From contig CAZYVU010000004.1 in NCBI GenBank assembly GCA_964651435.1, forward strand, positions 1-64,000: a stretch of 64,000 bases of DNA. The letters are read 5' to 3'. Origin of the DNA: CAZYVU01 sp964651435 (GTDB lineage Bacteria; Desulfobacterota; Syntrophorhabdia; Syntrophorhabdales; CAYQXL01). A model generated the notes under the pieces. That model did no database searches. It had not been told where the DNA came from and saw only the letters and a list, made by a program, of their open reading frames with translations. Both the position numbers and the translations under genes were made by a program. Below, one piece after another: positions 8,750 to 16,826 of the stretch. Within the stretch, counting starts at the first letter, position 1, and each line of letters starts with the position of its first letter.

Positions 8750-9907
8750 TCAGAAAAGCGTCTCTTCTTTCACCGAGAGCGCGATTTTGACAAGGCCGCT
8801 CAGGATCAGCAGCCCCGTCGCGTAGATGCCGAGCGCGATAAGGACCTCGGGGATGGTGGGCATATAGGAGGAAGGTTCGTTGAGGGGCGCCGGTACGAAC
8901 CCGGCAACGACGAAGCCGGGCCCCTTCTCGATCCATACGGCCACAATGACGGCACCAAGGGCACAGAGCAGCGGTCCGGTCCTTTGGCGGGTTTTGGGGA
9001 TGACGAGGACCACGAAGGCAGCCAGCGAAAGAGCCAGCGAAATCCGTCCCAGAACGGCGAGAAGCGACTGGCCGGGAAGGCCCAGAAACAGGTATTGGAG
9101 GTGGATGAGATGGTCGGGAATAGCGCTGTACGTCACGGTAAATATTTCCACAATCTGGAAAAAAATGTGGACGGCCAGCGCGTAGGTGACGATCTGCCGC
9201 AGCCCCCCTAAGGCCTCGCTGTCGATGCGGAGGCGGGACCGCCTCCGCAGCGTGAGGCACATAACGATAAGGATGGAAGGGCCCGAGGCGAAGGCGGAGG
9301 CGAGAAAGCGGGGCGCAAGCAGGGCCGTAAGCCAGAAGGGACGGGCACCCAATCCCGCATAGATGAATGCCGTCACGGTGTGAATGGCAATGGCTGCGGG
9401 AATTGACAATACAATGAACGGCTTGAGCCAGCCCGGGGGACCCATGCCCTGCCTTTCCGCTTCAAGAGACCTCCAGCCTATGATCATATTCAGCAGCAGG
9501 TAGACCGAAAGCACCACCATGTCCCAAAACAGCACGGAGGACGGCGAGGGATGGACGATGATATTCATTACCCGCGCCGGCTGGCCGAGATCCACAAATA
9601 CAAAGAGGATCGCCATTGCCACGGCAGCCACGGCGAGGAATTCTCCGAAAATGGTCAGGGGGCCGAATCGTCTATCGCCGTGCAGGTAGTAGGGTATGAC
9701 GACCATGACGGCCGAGGCGGCTACGCCAACGAGAAAGGTAAAGTTCGCAATGTAAAGCCCCCAGGAAACCTGGCGGCCCATGCCCGTGATAGCCAGGCCA
9801 TCCCTCAACTGGGCCAGGTAACATATAAAACCGGTGAGCATGACGGCCAGCAGGGCGCCGATCCACGTCCAGTAGGCACCCGTTCCTCTTAATGCACGCT
9901 CAAACAT
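8750..9907 (-). CDS. dsrP: DsrP, NrfD-family membrane subunit of the DsrMKJOP complex
   Basis: Integral membrane quinone-interacting subunit (NrfD/PsrC family) of the DsrMKJOP complex. The 385-residue protein shows about ten hydrophobic segments, an N-terminal WTWIGALLAVMLTGFICYL helix and the conserved SWGLYIANFTFLVGVAAS segment. It begins six bases after dsrO and follows the order M-K-J-O-P, which identifies it among NrfD homologues. Known role: electron exchange with menaquinone next to the ferredoxin DsrO and cytochrome DsrJ. Inferred: it serves sulfite reduction together with the dsrAB and dsrC genes at 22.9-27.4 kb. Confidence 0.93.
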   Translation of the reverse strand: MFERALRGTGAYWTWIGALLAVMLTGFICYLAQLRDGLAITGMGRQVSWGLYIANFTFLVGVAASAVMVVIPYYLHGDRRFGPLTIFGEFLAVAAVAMAILFVFVDLGQPARVMNIIVHPSPSSVLFWDMVVLSVYLLLNMIIGWRSLEAERQGMGPPGWLKPFIVLSIPAAIAIHTVTAFIYAGLGARPFWLTALLAPRFLASAFASGPSILIVMCLTLRRRSRLRIDSEALGGLRQIVTYALAVHIFFQIVEIFTVTYSAIPDHLIHLQYLFLGLPGQSLLAVLGRISLALSLAAFVVLVIPKTRQRTGPLLCALGAVIVAVWIEKGPGFVVAGFVPAPLNEPSSYMPTIPEVLIALGIYATGLLILSGLVKIALSVKEETLF

Positions 9908-9913
9908 GTTCCC

Positions 9914-10678
9914 TCACAGCACGTAAAAGACTTTCGGTTTCGTGCCGAGCTGGGGCTTCCGCCACAAGCTGTAACGCTCGGCGAGCACCTTCGCCACCGG
10001 CGAGTCGTGGGCCTTAAGGTCGCCGAAGATGAGTGCCTTCTCCTTGCAGGCCTCAACGCAGGTAGGCCAAAGGCCTTTCGCCAGGCGCTCTTCACAGAAG
10101 CTGCATTTCTCCACCACGCCCTTTGTCCGCGTTGGGAAGGAGGTGTTGATCTCCACTATGGCGGGCCTTGGGTCCTGCCAGTTAAAGCTCCGGGACCCAT
10201 AAGGACAGGCGGCCATGCAGTACCTGCAACCAATACAACGGTGGTAGTCCATCATGACAATGCCGTCAGCCCGCTTCCACGTCGCCCCCGTCGGGCACAC
10301 CTTGACGCACGGCGGGTCTTCGCAGTGGTTGCAGAGCACCGGGAGCGCGCCGAAGCCGCGCAGACCTGTACCTGCCGCCCCGTGCCGGCGGTCCTCAAAG
10401 ACCTCACCGAAGGGCGCTCTCCAGATCCATTTCACCTCCTGCCGTCCTTTGAGCAAGGCAGGCACATTGTGGACGCGGTGGCATGCATCGATACAGTCGG
10501 CGCAGTCGGGACGCCGCGCGCAAGCCTGCACGTCTATAACCATAGCCCATCTGGGCAACGGCTTTCCGCCACTCGTTACGGCGGCAAAAGAGGTGCGCAG
10601 GACGAGGTCGCAGGCGGGCTTTACGGCCGCTCCCGCGGCAATGATCCCGGCCATCTTCAGGAAGTCCCTTCTCTTCAT
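9914..10678 (-). CDS. dsrO: DsrO, Tat-exported ferredoxin-like subunit
   Basis: Periplasmic iron-sulfur subunit of DsrMKJOP. The N-terminus MKRRDFLKMAGIIAAGAA is a twin-arginine signal. The mature part has four cysteine clusters of the multi-4Fe-4S ferredoxin type: CARRPDCADCIDACH, CEDPPCVKVCPTGA, CIGCRYCMAACPYG and CSFCEERLAKGLWPTCVEAC. Length (254 residues) fits DsrO/DmsB-like proteins. It sits between dsrJ and dsrP. The gap to dsrJ holds a degenerate period-8 repeat. Confidence 0.93.
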   Translation of the reverse strand: MKRRDFLKMAGIIAAGAAVKPACDLVLRTSFAAVTSGGKPLPRWAMVIDVQACARRPDCADCIDACHRVHNVPALLKGRQEVKWIWRAPFGEVFEDRRHGAAGTGLRGFGALPVLCNHCEDPPCVKVCPTGATWKRADGIVMMDYHRCIGCRYCMAACPYGSRSFNWQDPRPAIVEINTSFPTRTKGVVEKCSFCEERLAKGLWPTCVEACKEKALIFGDLKAHDSPVAKVLAERYSLWRKPQLGTKPKVFYVL

Positions 10679-10740
10679 GCCCTCAGGCTATCTCCCAAAC
10701 GACAATCAATGGTCATTTACTCCTCACAAGTCGCACCATG

Positions 10741-10796
10741 CACTCATTTACTTATTTACTCCCTTACTCACGTACCTAATTCACTTATTCACTCTT
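10741..10796. repeat. Degenerate period-8 tandem repeat between dsrO and dsrJ
   Basis: About seven degenerate copies of an 8-base unit (CACTCATT, TACTTATT, TACTCCCT, TACTCACG, TACCTAAT, TCACTTAT, TCACTCTT) fill the space after dsrJ and include its stop codon at 10785. AT-rich compared with the neighbouring genes. Function unknown. Confidence 0.6.
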
Positions 10797-11183
10797 CCCC
10801 GCCATTCTTCCCGGATCTTGATGACAATCCCAGCAGGGGGGAGAGGAGGTTCCCGCGTAGGCATGGCAGCGGTCACAAAAGTCGGCCTTCACGGTGTGGC
10901 ATTTCATGCATGTTCCGGTGAGGCTCATCTCGTACGTCTTGCCTTCGGCGGACCTATACTGCCTCTCGCCATCCCGTACGACCCGTTGCTTCCAGAGGTC
11001 CAGGAGGTCAGCGTGGTGCTGCCTCATGTACAGCCTCTCTTCGACACACTGCCTCTCCTTTTCCGGCAGCTTCAGGTCCGGAGCATAACCGGCCCTGCCG
11101 GTCAAGGTATTGTACCAGAGCGGCGAGCTTACGGCGGCAAGGAAAAGGAGGGCCATGACGTAAAAACCCCCCTTACGATACAT
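10785..11183 (-). CDS. dsrJ: DsrJ, triheme cytochrome c subunit
   Basis: Periplasmic cytochrome of the DsrMKJOP complex. The 132-residue protein has an uncleaved-looking N-terminal membrane segment (GGFYVMALLFLAAVSSPLWY) and three c-type haem motifs near the C-terminus: CMKCH, CDRCH and CWDCH. Three haems and this small size match DsrJ, where one haem has unusual ligation in characterised members. Its start overlaps the end of dsrK by 11 bases. The stop codon lies inside a simple repeat, so the C-terminal residues GKSE may be recent. Confidence 0.92.
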   Translation of the reverse strand: MYRKGGFYVMALLFLAAVSSPLWYNTLTGRAGYAPDLKLPEKERQCVEERLYMRQHHADLLDLWKQRVVRDGERQYRSAEGKTYEMSLTGTCMKCHTVKADFCDRCHAYAGTSSPPCWDCHQDPGRMAGKSE

Positions 11184-12789
11184 CCCGGCCTTCCTTAAGG
11201 GGGTCGCCGCGCAAATTCGTCGTCCTCTCCTTCTCCCCTTTCATCACCAAGGCATTCCCCAGAAGCTCGTGGACGCCGCAGACCTCCACGCCCGGCACCC
11301 AGTACTCCAAAAGAGGCGGGAGGCTCGCCTTGTCTATGGCACACATGCAGGCAAGCATGTTCACGCCGTGACGCTCTTTCACGTACTTGACGGCGTTTGC
11401 CCTCGGCAAGCCGCCGCGCAACCGCATCTCCATGTTCTCGTCGGCGCCGAGGCCCGAACCGCTGCCGCAGCAGAAGGTCTTTTCACGGATGGTGTTCTCC
11501 GGCATTTCGTGAAAGTGGCCGCAAGCCTGCTGCAGGATGTAGCGGGGTTCCTCCAGGATGCCCATACTTCGGGCCGGGTTGCAGGAATCGTGGAAGGTCA
11601 CCGTCCACTTGTCGTTGCGCGCCCTGTCCAGCCTTAGCTTCTTTTCGTAGAGAAGGTCGGCCGTGAACTCGGCGATATGGACCATCTTCGTCGACCGGGC
11701 ATTTTCAAAGCATGTACCCGTAATGGGAGACACGGGCACTTCCAGAAAGTCGGCGGGGCCGTTAAAAGTGTTCATATACTGATGCAGGGTCCGCCACATG
11801 TGACCGCACTCGCCCCCGAGTATCCATTTCACCTTCAGGCGCTTTGCCTCTTCGTAGATCTTGGCATTGAGGCGCTTTGCCAGCTCCGAAGAGTGAAAGA
11901 GGCCAAAGTTTCCCCCCTCCGATGCAAAGGCGCTCCACGTGTAATCAAGTCCGATTTCGTGAAAGATGGCGAGATAGCCCAGAAGGGTAAACCAGTGGGG
12001 GCTCGCGAAGTAGTCCGCAGAGGGCGCCACAAAGAGCACCTCAGCGCCCTTTCTGTTTATGGGGGCATCAATGGCGATACCCGTGATGTCCTTCAGCTCG
12101 TCGAGGGCAAACTCCATGGTCTGCTTAAAGGCATGGGGAGGCACGCCCAGGTGGTTACCCGTGCGAAAGCAGTTGGAGGCGGGCTCGACAACCCACTGGA
12201 TGTTGAGGCCCAGCAGATTGAGGAGTTCCCGGGCCATCATGGTAATTTCACACGTATCTATGCCGTACGGGCAGTAGACGGAGCATCGCCTGCACTCGGT
12301 ACACTGGAAAAAGTAGTAGAACCATTCCTTTATCACATCTTCCGTCAGGTCGCGGGCGCCTGCCAGTTTTCCAAAAACCTTCCCCCCAACGGTGAAGTAG
12401 CGCCGATAGACCGATCGGAGGAGCTCAGCCCTGACGACAGGCATGTTTCTCGGATCGCCGGACCCGATAAAGAAGTGGCACTTGTCCGCACAGGCACCGC
12501 AACGCACGCAGATGTCCAGGAAGAGCTTGAAGGAGCGGTGCCGCTTGAGGAGGCGCTCCATACCTTCAAGAATAATCTCCTTCCAGTTTTCGGGAAGGTT
12601 CCAGTTCTCATCGTGGGGCTGCCACTGGCGGGGGAATGGCAGGCCGAGGTAGGACGAGTGCTTCTCCGGTGCGCCATAGCAGTAGGTTCCTTTTCGAAAG
12701 GGAGGCCTGCGGTCCCTCCACCCGTGGCCGGACGGATCAAGACTTACGTCGAGCATCTCTTCGGGGGTCTTCAGTTTCTCTTCAGCCAC
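11173..12789 (-). CDS. dsrK: DsrK, HdrD-like catalytic iron-sulfur subunit
   Basis: Cytoplasmic subunit of DsrMKJOP thought to reduce the DsrC trisulfide. In 538 residues there are two 4Fe-4S motifs, CVRCGACADKC and CTECRRCSVYCPYG, then CCG-type cysteine motifs including HDSCNPARSMG and FCCGSGSGLGADENMEMR, and a final MLACMCAID. These are the ligands of the non-cubane or special 4Fe-4S site of HdrB/HdrD. The start is GTG at 12787-12789 with GAGGT upstream. It is the second gene of the operon; a 195-base gap containing a short GAACTCC repeat separates it from dsrM. Confidence 0.94.
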   Translation of the reverse strand: MAEEKLKTPEEMLDVSLDPSGHGWRDRRPPFRKGTYCYGAPEKHSSYLGLPFPRQWQPHDENWNLPENWKEIILEGMERLLKRHRSFKLFLDICVRCGACADKCHFFIGSGDPRNMPVVRAELLRSVYRRYFTVGGKVFGKLAGARDLTEDVIKEWFYYFFQCTECRRCSVYCPYGIDTCEITMMARELLNLLGLNIQWVVEPASNCFRTGNHLGVPPHAFKQTMEFALDELKDITGIAIDAPINRKGAEVLFVAPSADYFASPHWFTLLGYLAIFHEIGLDYTWSAFASEGGNFGLFHSSELAKRLNAKIYEEAKRLKVKWILGGECGHMWRTLHQYMNTFNGPADFLEVPVSPITGTCFENARSTKMVHIAEFTADLLYEKKLRLDRARNDKWTVTFHDSCNPARSMGILEEPRYILQQACGHFHEMPENTIREKTFCCGSGSGLGADENMEMRLRGGLPRANAVKYVKERHGVNMLACMCAIDKASLPPLLEYWVPGVEVCGVHELLGNALVMKGEKERTTNLRGDPLKEGRDVS

Positions 12790-12912
12790 CGTGGCCTACC
12801 TCAGATCGCCTTGCTTCAGGAGCGCTACGCTTGACGAGCATTTCATTTGAAGAACGGCCACCACGTGGCCTTGACGGGCACTCCACATGAAGCCAAGCCG
12901 ATTCAGCATCAC

Positions 12913-12927
12913 TCCGAACTCCGAACT
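12913..12927. repeat. TCCGAAC short tandem repeat in the dsrM-dsrK gap
   Basis: Two tandem copies of TCCGAAC (with a following T) lie in the 195-base dsrM-dsrK spacer. The same 7-mer, in both orientations, bounds the element at 22683-22917 in the other dsr cluster. Confidence 0.6.
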
Positions 12928-12984
12928 CTACACTCCCAACTGTCTCCCCCATTCTCCCCCTCTCCGATTCCCCGCTTCCTTCCC

Positions 12985-13908
12985 TCATTCCTTCTCCACC
13001 GGCATTCCTTCCGCCTTCATCGCATCTCTGAAATCATCCTCCCACTCCGCATAGGTGTGTGTCTTGACGGGATAGTTCCATGGATTGACATGGCGCACCA
13101 TGCGACTATCGTTCTTGAGGTTCCGCGTGGGGCTGAAAAACAACCCTCCCGCATGCATGAGCTTGCTGAAGGGAAAGTAGGCAAGGAGGATGCTCGCCAG
13201 CAGGAGGTGGACATAGAACATCCATCCGAGGCCCACGGCGGTGGATGGCCTGAACGTGGCGAGACTGAGCGCGAACCGTTTCGCCTCCAAGAGATCGACC
13301 TTCAGCACGTAGCGCATAAGTATGCCGGAGATAACGATGCCAAGGAGCAGAAGAAGGACGAAATAGTCCGCCGGAAGTGAAATCGCACGGACCTGAGCGT
13401 AAACGATACGCCTCGCAAGGAGGTAGAGAAGGGCGACCAGAACGAGCTTGTCCGTCATATACAGGGACGGAACACCGAACTGAAAAAGACCGTCCATATT
13501 CTGCAAAAAGACCAGAAAGCCCGGTACGGGCTCAAAGACAAATCTCAGGTGCCGCAGAACGATGACGAGAAGGGACCAGTGGAACAGGAGGCTGCCCAGC
13601 CACAGAAACTTGCTCGAGCTGTATCCAAGCCTGCCGTCGTTCAGGGCGGCCCGGTCGTTCCGGAAGAGCGAACGGAAGAGAAAGACCTCCAGGGCCATCC
13701 TCCTCAAAACCCCCCACGCTGTCCAGGGGCTCTCCGTGCCGTCGCTGCGAATCCACGGCAGCGATTTCTGCTGGCCGCAGACCGTAGGGATGCAAAACGG
13801 CACGGCGGACCGGGCCCATGCAATGATTCGCCACAGAAAACCGGCGACGAACACGAAGGCGGCCACGTAGGGAACGGCAACACCAAGAATAAGGGCAGCG
13901 ACGTTCAC
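12985..13908 (-). CDS. dsrM: DsrM, membrane cytochrome b subunit
   Basis: Membrane diheme cytochrome b of DsrMKJOP, related to nitrate reductase gamma (NarI). The 307-residue protein has about six hydrophobic segments; histidines able to bind haem b are in LLFHWSLLVIVLRHLRF and FYVHLLLASILL / SKLMHAGG. The C-terminus is soluble (NPWNYPVKTHTYAEWEDDF), a typical DsrM tail. The start is GTG at 13906-13908 with AGGA upstream. First gene of the M-K-J-O-P operon behind the promoter at 14075-14102. Confidence 0.93.
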   Translation of the reverse strand: MNVAALILGVAVPYVAAFVFVAGFLWRIIAWARSAVPFCIPTVCGQQKSLPWIRSDGTESPWTAWGVLRRMALEVFLFRSLFRNDRAALNDGRLGYSSSKFLWLGSLLFHWSLLVIVLRHLRFVFEPVPGFLVFLQNMDGLFQFGVPSLYMTDKLVLVALLYLLARRIVYAQVRAISLPADYFVLLLLLGIVISGILMRYVLKVDLLEAKRFALSLATFRPSTAVGLGWMFYVHLLLASILLAYFPFSKLMHAGGLFFSPTRNLKNDSRMVRHVNPWNYPVKTHTYAEWEDDFRDAMKAEGMPVEKE

Positions 13909-14074
13909 GGTTTCCTATCCCCCGTCAGCCTTCATCCTCTTCAGGGGCAGCATCCAGGACCGGCGTCCGGCCCGCACCCGAGTATCCCTGACGACGAATG
14001 CAGTGGCAAGAACCGCCCACAATGCCCCAACCGGTCTGGCGAAGAATATCCATGGAGACCCGCTTCCTGCAACA

Positions 14075-14102
14075 ATTATAGTGCCGGGGCAAAAAAGGTC
14101 AA
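14075..14102 (-). promoter_or_regulatory. Sigma-70 promoter of dsrMKJOP
   Basis: TTGACC (14102-14097), 16 bases, then TATAAT (14080-14075) on the minus strand. Transcription would start near 14068, about 160 bases before the dsrM GTG. The 13909-14153 spacer has no convincing gene; a short open frame at 13915-14160 runs across the promoter and is not credited. Confidence 0.78.
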
Positions 14103-14153
14103 CCGAATTTTTCTTTCCAGCGCCTTCCTTCTGGGACCTCCAGGGCCTTCCGG

Positions 14154-14681
14154 TCACCACCCTTCACGCGCTGACGTCGGGCGACGACGCGACTGTCTCC
14201 TATTCTCTCGTTCCTGAAGCCCGGCAACCTGTTCGCGGCATAGAACATAGACGTTCATAGCCTGAGCGGCAACCCGGTCCACCCTTCTTTCAAACTGAGC
14301 CAGACCGGGCCGCAACGACTCCGTTTCCGGCAATGCCTCCAATGGCTCCCGAATACCAAGCTCCTCGAAAACGGCATCCCGAAGGAGAAAGACAAATGAC
14401 ACTGCCTGCCAGGGAGGAAAGTCCTGGACCGCCCGTATTCGGACGATTTCGTCGAGGCTTGCGCTCACGCGCTCTGCATCCATGGCTCCCGAAAGCTCCT
14501 CCAGGAGCGCCTCCATGCCGTGCGCCAGAGAGTATCCTACGGGGTTGAGAAAACGGTCCCTTTCCTCCCGGATAAAGCGGGCCGTTTCCGGGGGATAGGC
14601 GTCGAAGACGCCGTTGAGGCAGCGCCTCAGTATGGCCGCCCTTCGCTGCAGCAGAAGCGCTTCAAACTCCATAAAGGACAT
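14154..14681 (-). CDS. RsbRD N-terminal-domain-like protein upstream of dsrM
   Basis: A soluble, mostly helical 175-residue protein resembling the N-terminal sensor domain of RsbR-type stressosome proteins (RsbRD_N): LLLQRRAAILRRCLNGVFDAYP, RFLNPVGYSLAHGMEALL and QDFPPWQAVSFVFLLRDAVF. No STAS domain follows. Similar small proteins occur beside dsrMKJOP in sulfate reducers, so a regulatory or assembly role for the complex is plausible but inferred. ATG at 14681 has GGAGG upstream and an extended -10 promoter. The arginine-rich tail (ENRRQSRRRPTSAREGW) is probably disordered. Confidence 0.75.
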   Translation of the reverse strand: MSFMEFEALLLQRRAAILRRCLNGVFDAYPPETARFIREERDRFLNPVGYSLAHGMEALLEELSGAMDAERVSASLDEIVRIRAVQDFPPWQAVSFVFLLRDAVFEELGIREPLEALPETESLRPGLAQFERRVDRVAAQAMNVYVLCREQVAGLQERENRRQSRRRPTSAREGW

Positions 14682-14708
14682 CGTTATCCTCCGAAGAGAT
14701 TTTTGTAT

Positions 14709-14717
14709 ATTATACCA
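14709..14717 (-). promoter_or_regulatory. Extended -10 promoter of the RsbRD-N-like gene
   Basis: TGGTATAAT (14717-14709 on the minus strand) is an extended -10 element without an obvious -35. Predicted start near 14702, leaving a short leader with GGAGG. It lies right at the dusB stop. Confidence 0.55.
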
Positions 14718-14723
14718 CGCCCG

Positions 14724-15716
14724 TCATGGCAGGCCGCCGTCCCCGCGGCCGACAATCGAAGACCACACCTCCTCTATGACCTTAGAAAGCTCCTCCGACG
14801 ATGCGGTCCTAAAGGCCTTGTCGCGAAGGCCCTTCATCCCCGGAAGCCCTCGGGTGTACCAGATGAAAAACTTGTGGAAGGCGGCGGCGGCCCTCCTGTC
14901 CCCCCAGTGATCCACCATAAGGTCGAGGTGCCGCCTCATGACCTCCAACCGCTCGACTAGGCCAGGCCCCGGCTGAAAAGCGCCGGTCTCGATGAACCGG
15001 ATAACCTGGTCGAAAATCCAGGGGTTTCCCAGGGCGCCGCGGGCGATGGCAACAGCGTCGCACCCTGTTTCCTCGAACATGGTGCGAACCAGGGGGACGG
15101 AGACGTTGTCGCCACTGGCGATGACAGGTATGGACAGGGCCGATTTCACCGCCGCAACAACACGGTAATCTACCTGTCCGCCGTACCCTTGGGCCCTTGT
15201 CCTGCCATGGATGAAGAGGCCGTCGATGCCTGCATCCTCGGCGCAAAGGGCGACCTCCGTCGCATTCACCGAGTCGGCATCCCAACCTGCCCTGATCTTT
15301 ACCGTTACCGGAAGGCCGGCGTGGTCCGCAAGGACCTTGAGGATCTGTTGCAGCCTTCGGGGCTCTTTGAGAAGAGCCGCCCCCTTGCCCTTTCGGGTCA
15401 CCTTGGGCGTGGGGCAGGCAGCGTTCAGATCCAGGAGGTCAAACTCGTACCCCCTAAGGGCATCGAGGGCCCGCAGCATGTGGTCCGGGTCATTACCAAG
15501 CAACTGAACACCCAGCGGTCTGTCCCGCGGCCCGGAGGCGAGCATATGGCGGGTCCTTTTGTCGCCGCGGGCCAGTGCCGTAGCGTCGATCATCTCCGTA
15601 AAGGCGAGCGGACAACCAAATGAACGGGTGATAAGACGGAAGGGAAGATCGCTGACGCCGGCCATGGGCGCCAACATACAGGGAAAAGGCAGCGTAACGT
15701 TGCCGATGGTCAACAC
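14724..15716 (-). CDS. dusB: tRNA-dihydrouridine synthase
   Basis: FMN enzyme that reduces uridines in the tRNA D-loop with NADPH. The 330-residue protein shows the N-terminal LAPMAGVSDLPFR, the catalytic-cysteine region DLNAACPTPKVTRKGKGAAL, TVKIRAGWD, the LFIHGRTRAQGY strand, and the FMN phosphate loop SIPVIASGDN / AIARGALGNPWIF, followed by the helical C-terminal domain. It is closest to the DusB type; the exact subgroup is inferred. The start is GTG at 15714-15716, which coincides with the predicted transcription start, so the mRNA could be leaderless. Confidence 0.92.
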   Translation of the reverse strand: MLTIGNVTLPFPCMLAPMAGVSDLPFRLITRSFGCPLAFTEMIDATALARGDKRTRHMLASGPRDRPLGVQLLGNDPDHMLRALDALRGYEFDLLDLNAACPTPKVTRKGKGAALLKEPRRLQQILKVLADHAGLPVTVKIRAGWDADSVNATEVALCAEDAGIDGLFIHGRTRAQGYGGQVDYRVVAAVKSALSIPVIASGDNVSVPLVRTMFEETGCDAVAIARGALGNPWIFDQVIRFIETGAFQPGPGLVERLEVMRRHLDLMVDHWGDRRAAAAFHKFFIWYTRGLPGMKGLRDKAFRTASSEELSKVIEEVWSSIVGRGDGGLP

Positions 15717-15722
15717 ACCCTA

Positions 15723-15751
15723 ATTCTATCGGACGGGGGAGCGAGCGTCAA
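15723..15751 (-). promoter_or_regulatory. Sigma-70 promoter of dusB
   Basis: TTGACG (15751-15746), 17 bases, TAGAAT (15728-15723) on the minus strand. The predicted first transcribed base is at or next to the GTG start codon (15716). Confidence 0.65.
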
Positions 15752-15785
15752 ATATACCGGGAGCATAGAGCGGTGCCGCCAATGT

Positions 15786-15890
15786 GGGAATCAGGCGAGC
15801 TTCTGCGAGCAGAGGGGGTGGCCGGGGCACCCACGCAGTGGGTCGTGGCTGTGCCGGTGGAGGGGCGACGCGAGCCCCTGTGATAGTGAA
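15786..15890. repeat. Dispersed intergenic repeat, copy 1
   Basis: About 105 bases beginning GGGAATCAGGCGAGCTTCTG and ending GTGATAGTGAA recur, in parts, at 49139-49220 and 49266-49351. The unit contains small hairpins: CTTCTGC/GCAGAGG, CCCAC/GTGGG and GGGGC/GCCCC. It sits between divergent dusB and the HNH gene; no protein is encoded. Confidence 0.75.
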
Positions 15891-15938
15891 ATATTACTCA
15901 ATGCTGTATACTATCAGCACCTGTAAGGATTTGCTTTC

Positions 15939-15967
15939 TTTACAGATTCTCGCCTACAATTGATAAT
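15939..15967 (+). promoter_or_regulatory. Sigma-70 promoter of the HNH gene
   Basis: TTTACA (15939-15944), 17 bases, GATAAT (15962-15967). Transcription would start near 15974, just ahead of the ATG at 15982. Confidence 0.6.
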
Positions 15968-15981
15968 GAGAGGATGGCACG

Positions 15982-16320
15982 ATGAGGAGCAAGGGATATA
16001 CGGTCCGTAAGAAGGCCCCTGCAAAATGGGGACAGAGTGGAAAAACCGTTGACGATGTGGTGCGACAGATATATGAAGACCCGGCGCTCAAGAGCAGCTA
16101 CCGAGAGCAGTCCCTAAGGATTCACGGGCTCATCTGCGCTAAGTGCGGCAGGGAATTCGACCACACGAACAGGCATCTTCTGACCGTGCACCACAGAGAC
16201 GGTAACCACAACAACAATCCGCCGGACGGGTCCAATTGGGAGAATCTCTGCGTCTACTGCCACGACGACGAGCACGGCAGGGGCCTTCTGGGAGACTATC
16301 TCAGCAGGGGAACAGAATAG
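15982..16320 (+). CDS. HNH nuclease of the YajD type
   Basis: Small HNH-fold protein, 112 residues. A zinc knuckle is formed by Cys52-x2-Cys55 and Cys90-x2-Cys93; between them lie the HNH residues His70-His71 (TVHHRDGNHNNN) and Asn88, and His98 follows. This is the arrangement of YajD-family nucleases, whose biological substrate is not established. It stands alone between a repeat-bearing intergenic region and a hypothetical gene, with its own promoter. Confidence 0.85.
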   Translation: MRSKGYTVRKKAPAKWGQSGKTVDDVVRQIYEDPALKSSYREQSLRIHGLICAKCGREFDHTNRHLLTVHHRDGNHNNNPPDGSNWENLCVYCHDDEHGRGLLGDYLSRGTE

Positions 16321-16379
16321 GTCCCCTCTCTCGGGCACCCTGTTGATGCCGCCGGCCGGAATGGTTTATAGTGTCTGTC

Positions 16380-16748
16380 ATGGCTGATGGAGAAACGGAG
16401 AGGTTTATCGTCAGGCGCACGGAACGGGAAATCGTTCGGGTCGAATCGGACCGCGCCGATCGGGGCAGGATACTTGTCTACATGGTGCCCAACGAGGCCC
16501 ACCGGTTCGACATCTTTCACGTAGGTATATCCTGGGCGTCCCTCGACGAGCTGCAGGAGCACGCCTTCTGCGACATCTTCTCCTGGGAGGTCGCCGACAA
16601 ATCCCTGAGGATCAGGGGCCTGGCGAGACAATGGCACCTCTTTTTTCATAATCGCAGAACGGGGACTCAATTCGACGTTTTCCTCCTGGAGGAAGAGACA
16701 ACGTCCCTCAAGGCCGCCTTGCTCGGAAATCCCGCACGCGCAACGTAG
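16380..16748 (+). CDS. Hypothetical protein
   Basis: I do not recognise this 122-residue soluble protein (MADGETERFIVRRTERE...). It is rich in charged residues with alternating strand-like segments (ERFIVRR, RILVYMVP, FDVFLLEEET) and lacks a signal peptide or membrane segment. A GTG at 16371 in the same frame is an alternative start; neither has a clear ribosome site. An opposing open frame overlaps it, but codon use and the position downstream of the HNH gene favour this strand. Confidence 0.5.
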   Translation: MADGETERFIVRRTEREIVRVESDRADRGRILVYMVPNEAHRFDIFHVGISWASLDELQEHAFCDIFSWEVADKSLRIRGLARQWHLFFHNRRTGTQFDVFLLEEETTSLKAALLGNPARAT

Positions 16749-16826
16749 CTCGTCGGGCAGTGCCGAAGTCAGGACAGACGCGCTATCTACCCTTGGGCAG
16801 GCTCACAACGGGGACAACGACCGGTG

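Noticed and set aside
13915..14160. Minus-strand open frame of 81 residues between the RsbRD-N gene and dsrM
   Set aside because: It runs through the dsrM promoter, has an odd composition and no recognisable domain.
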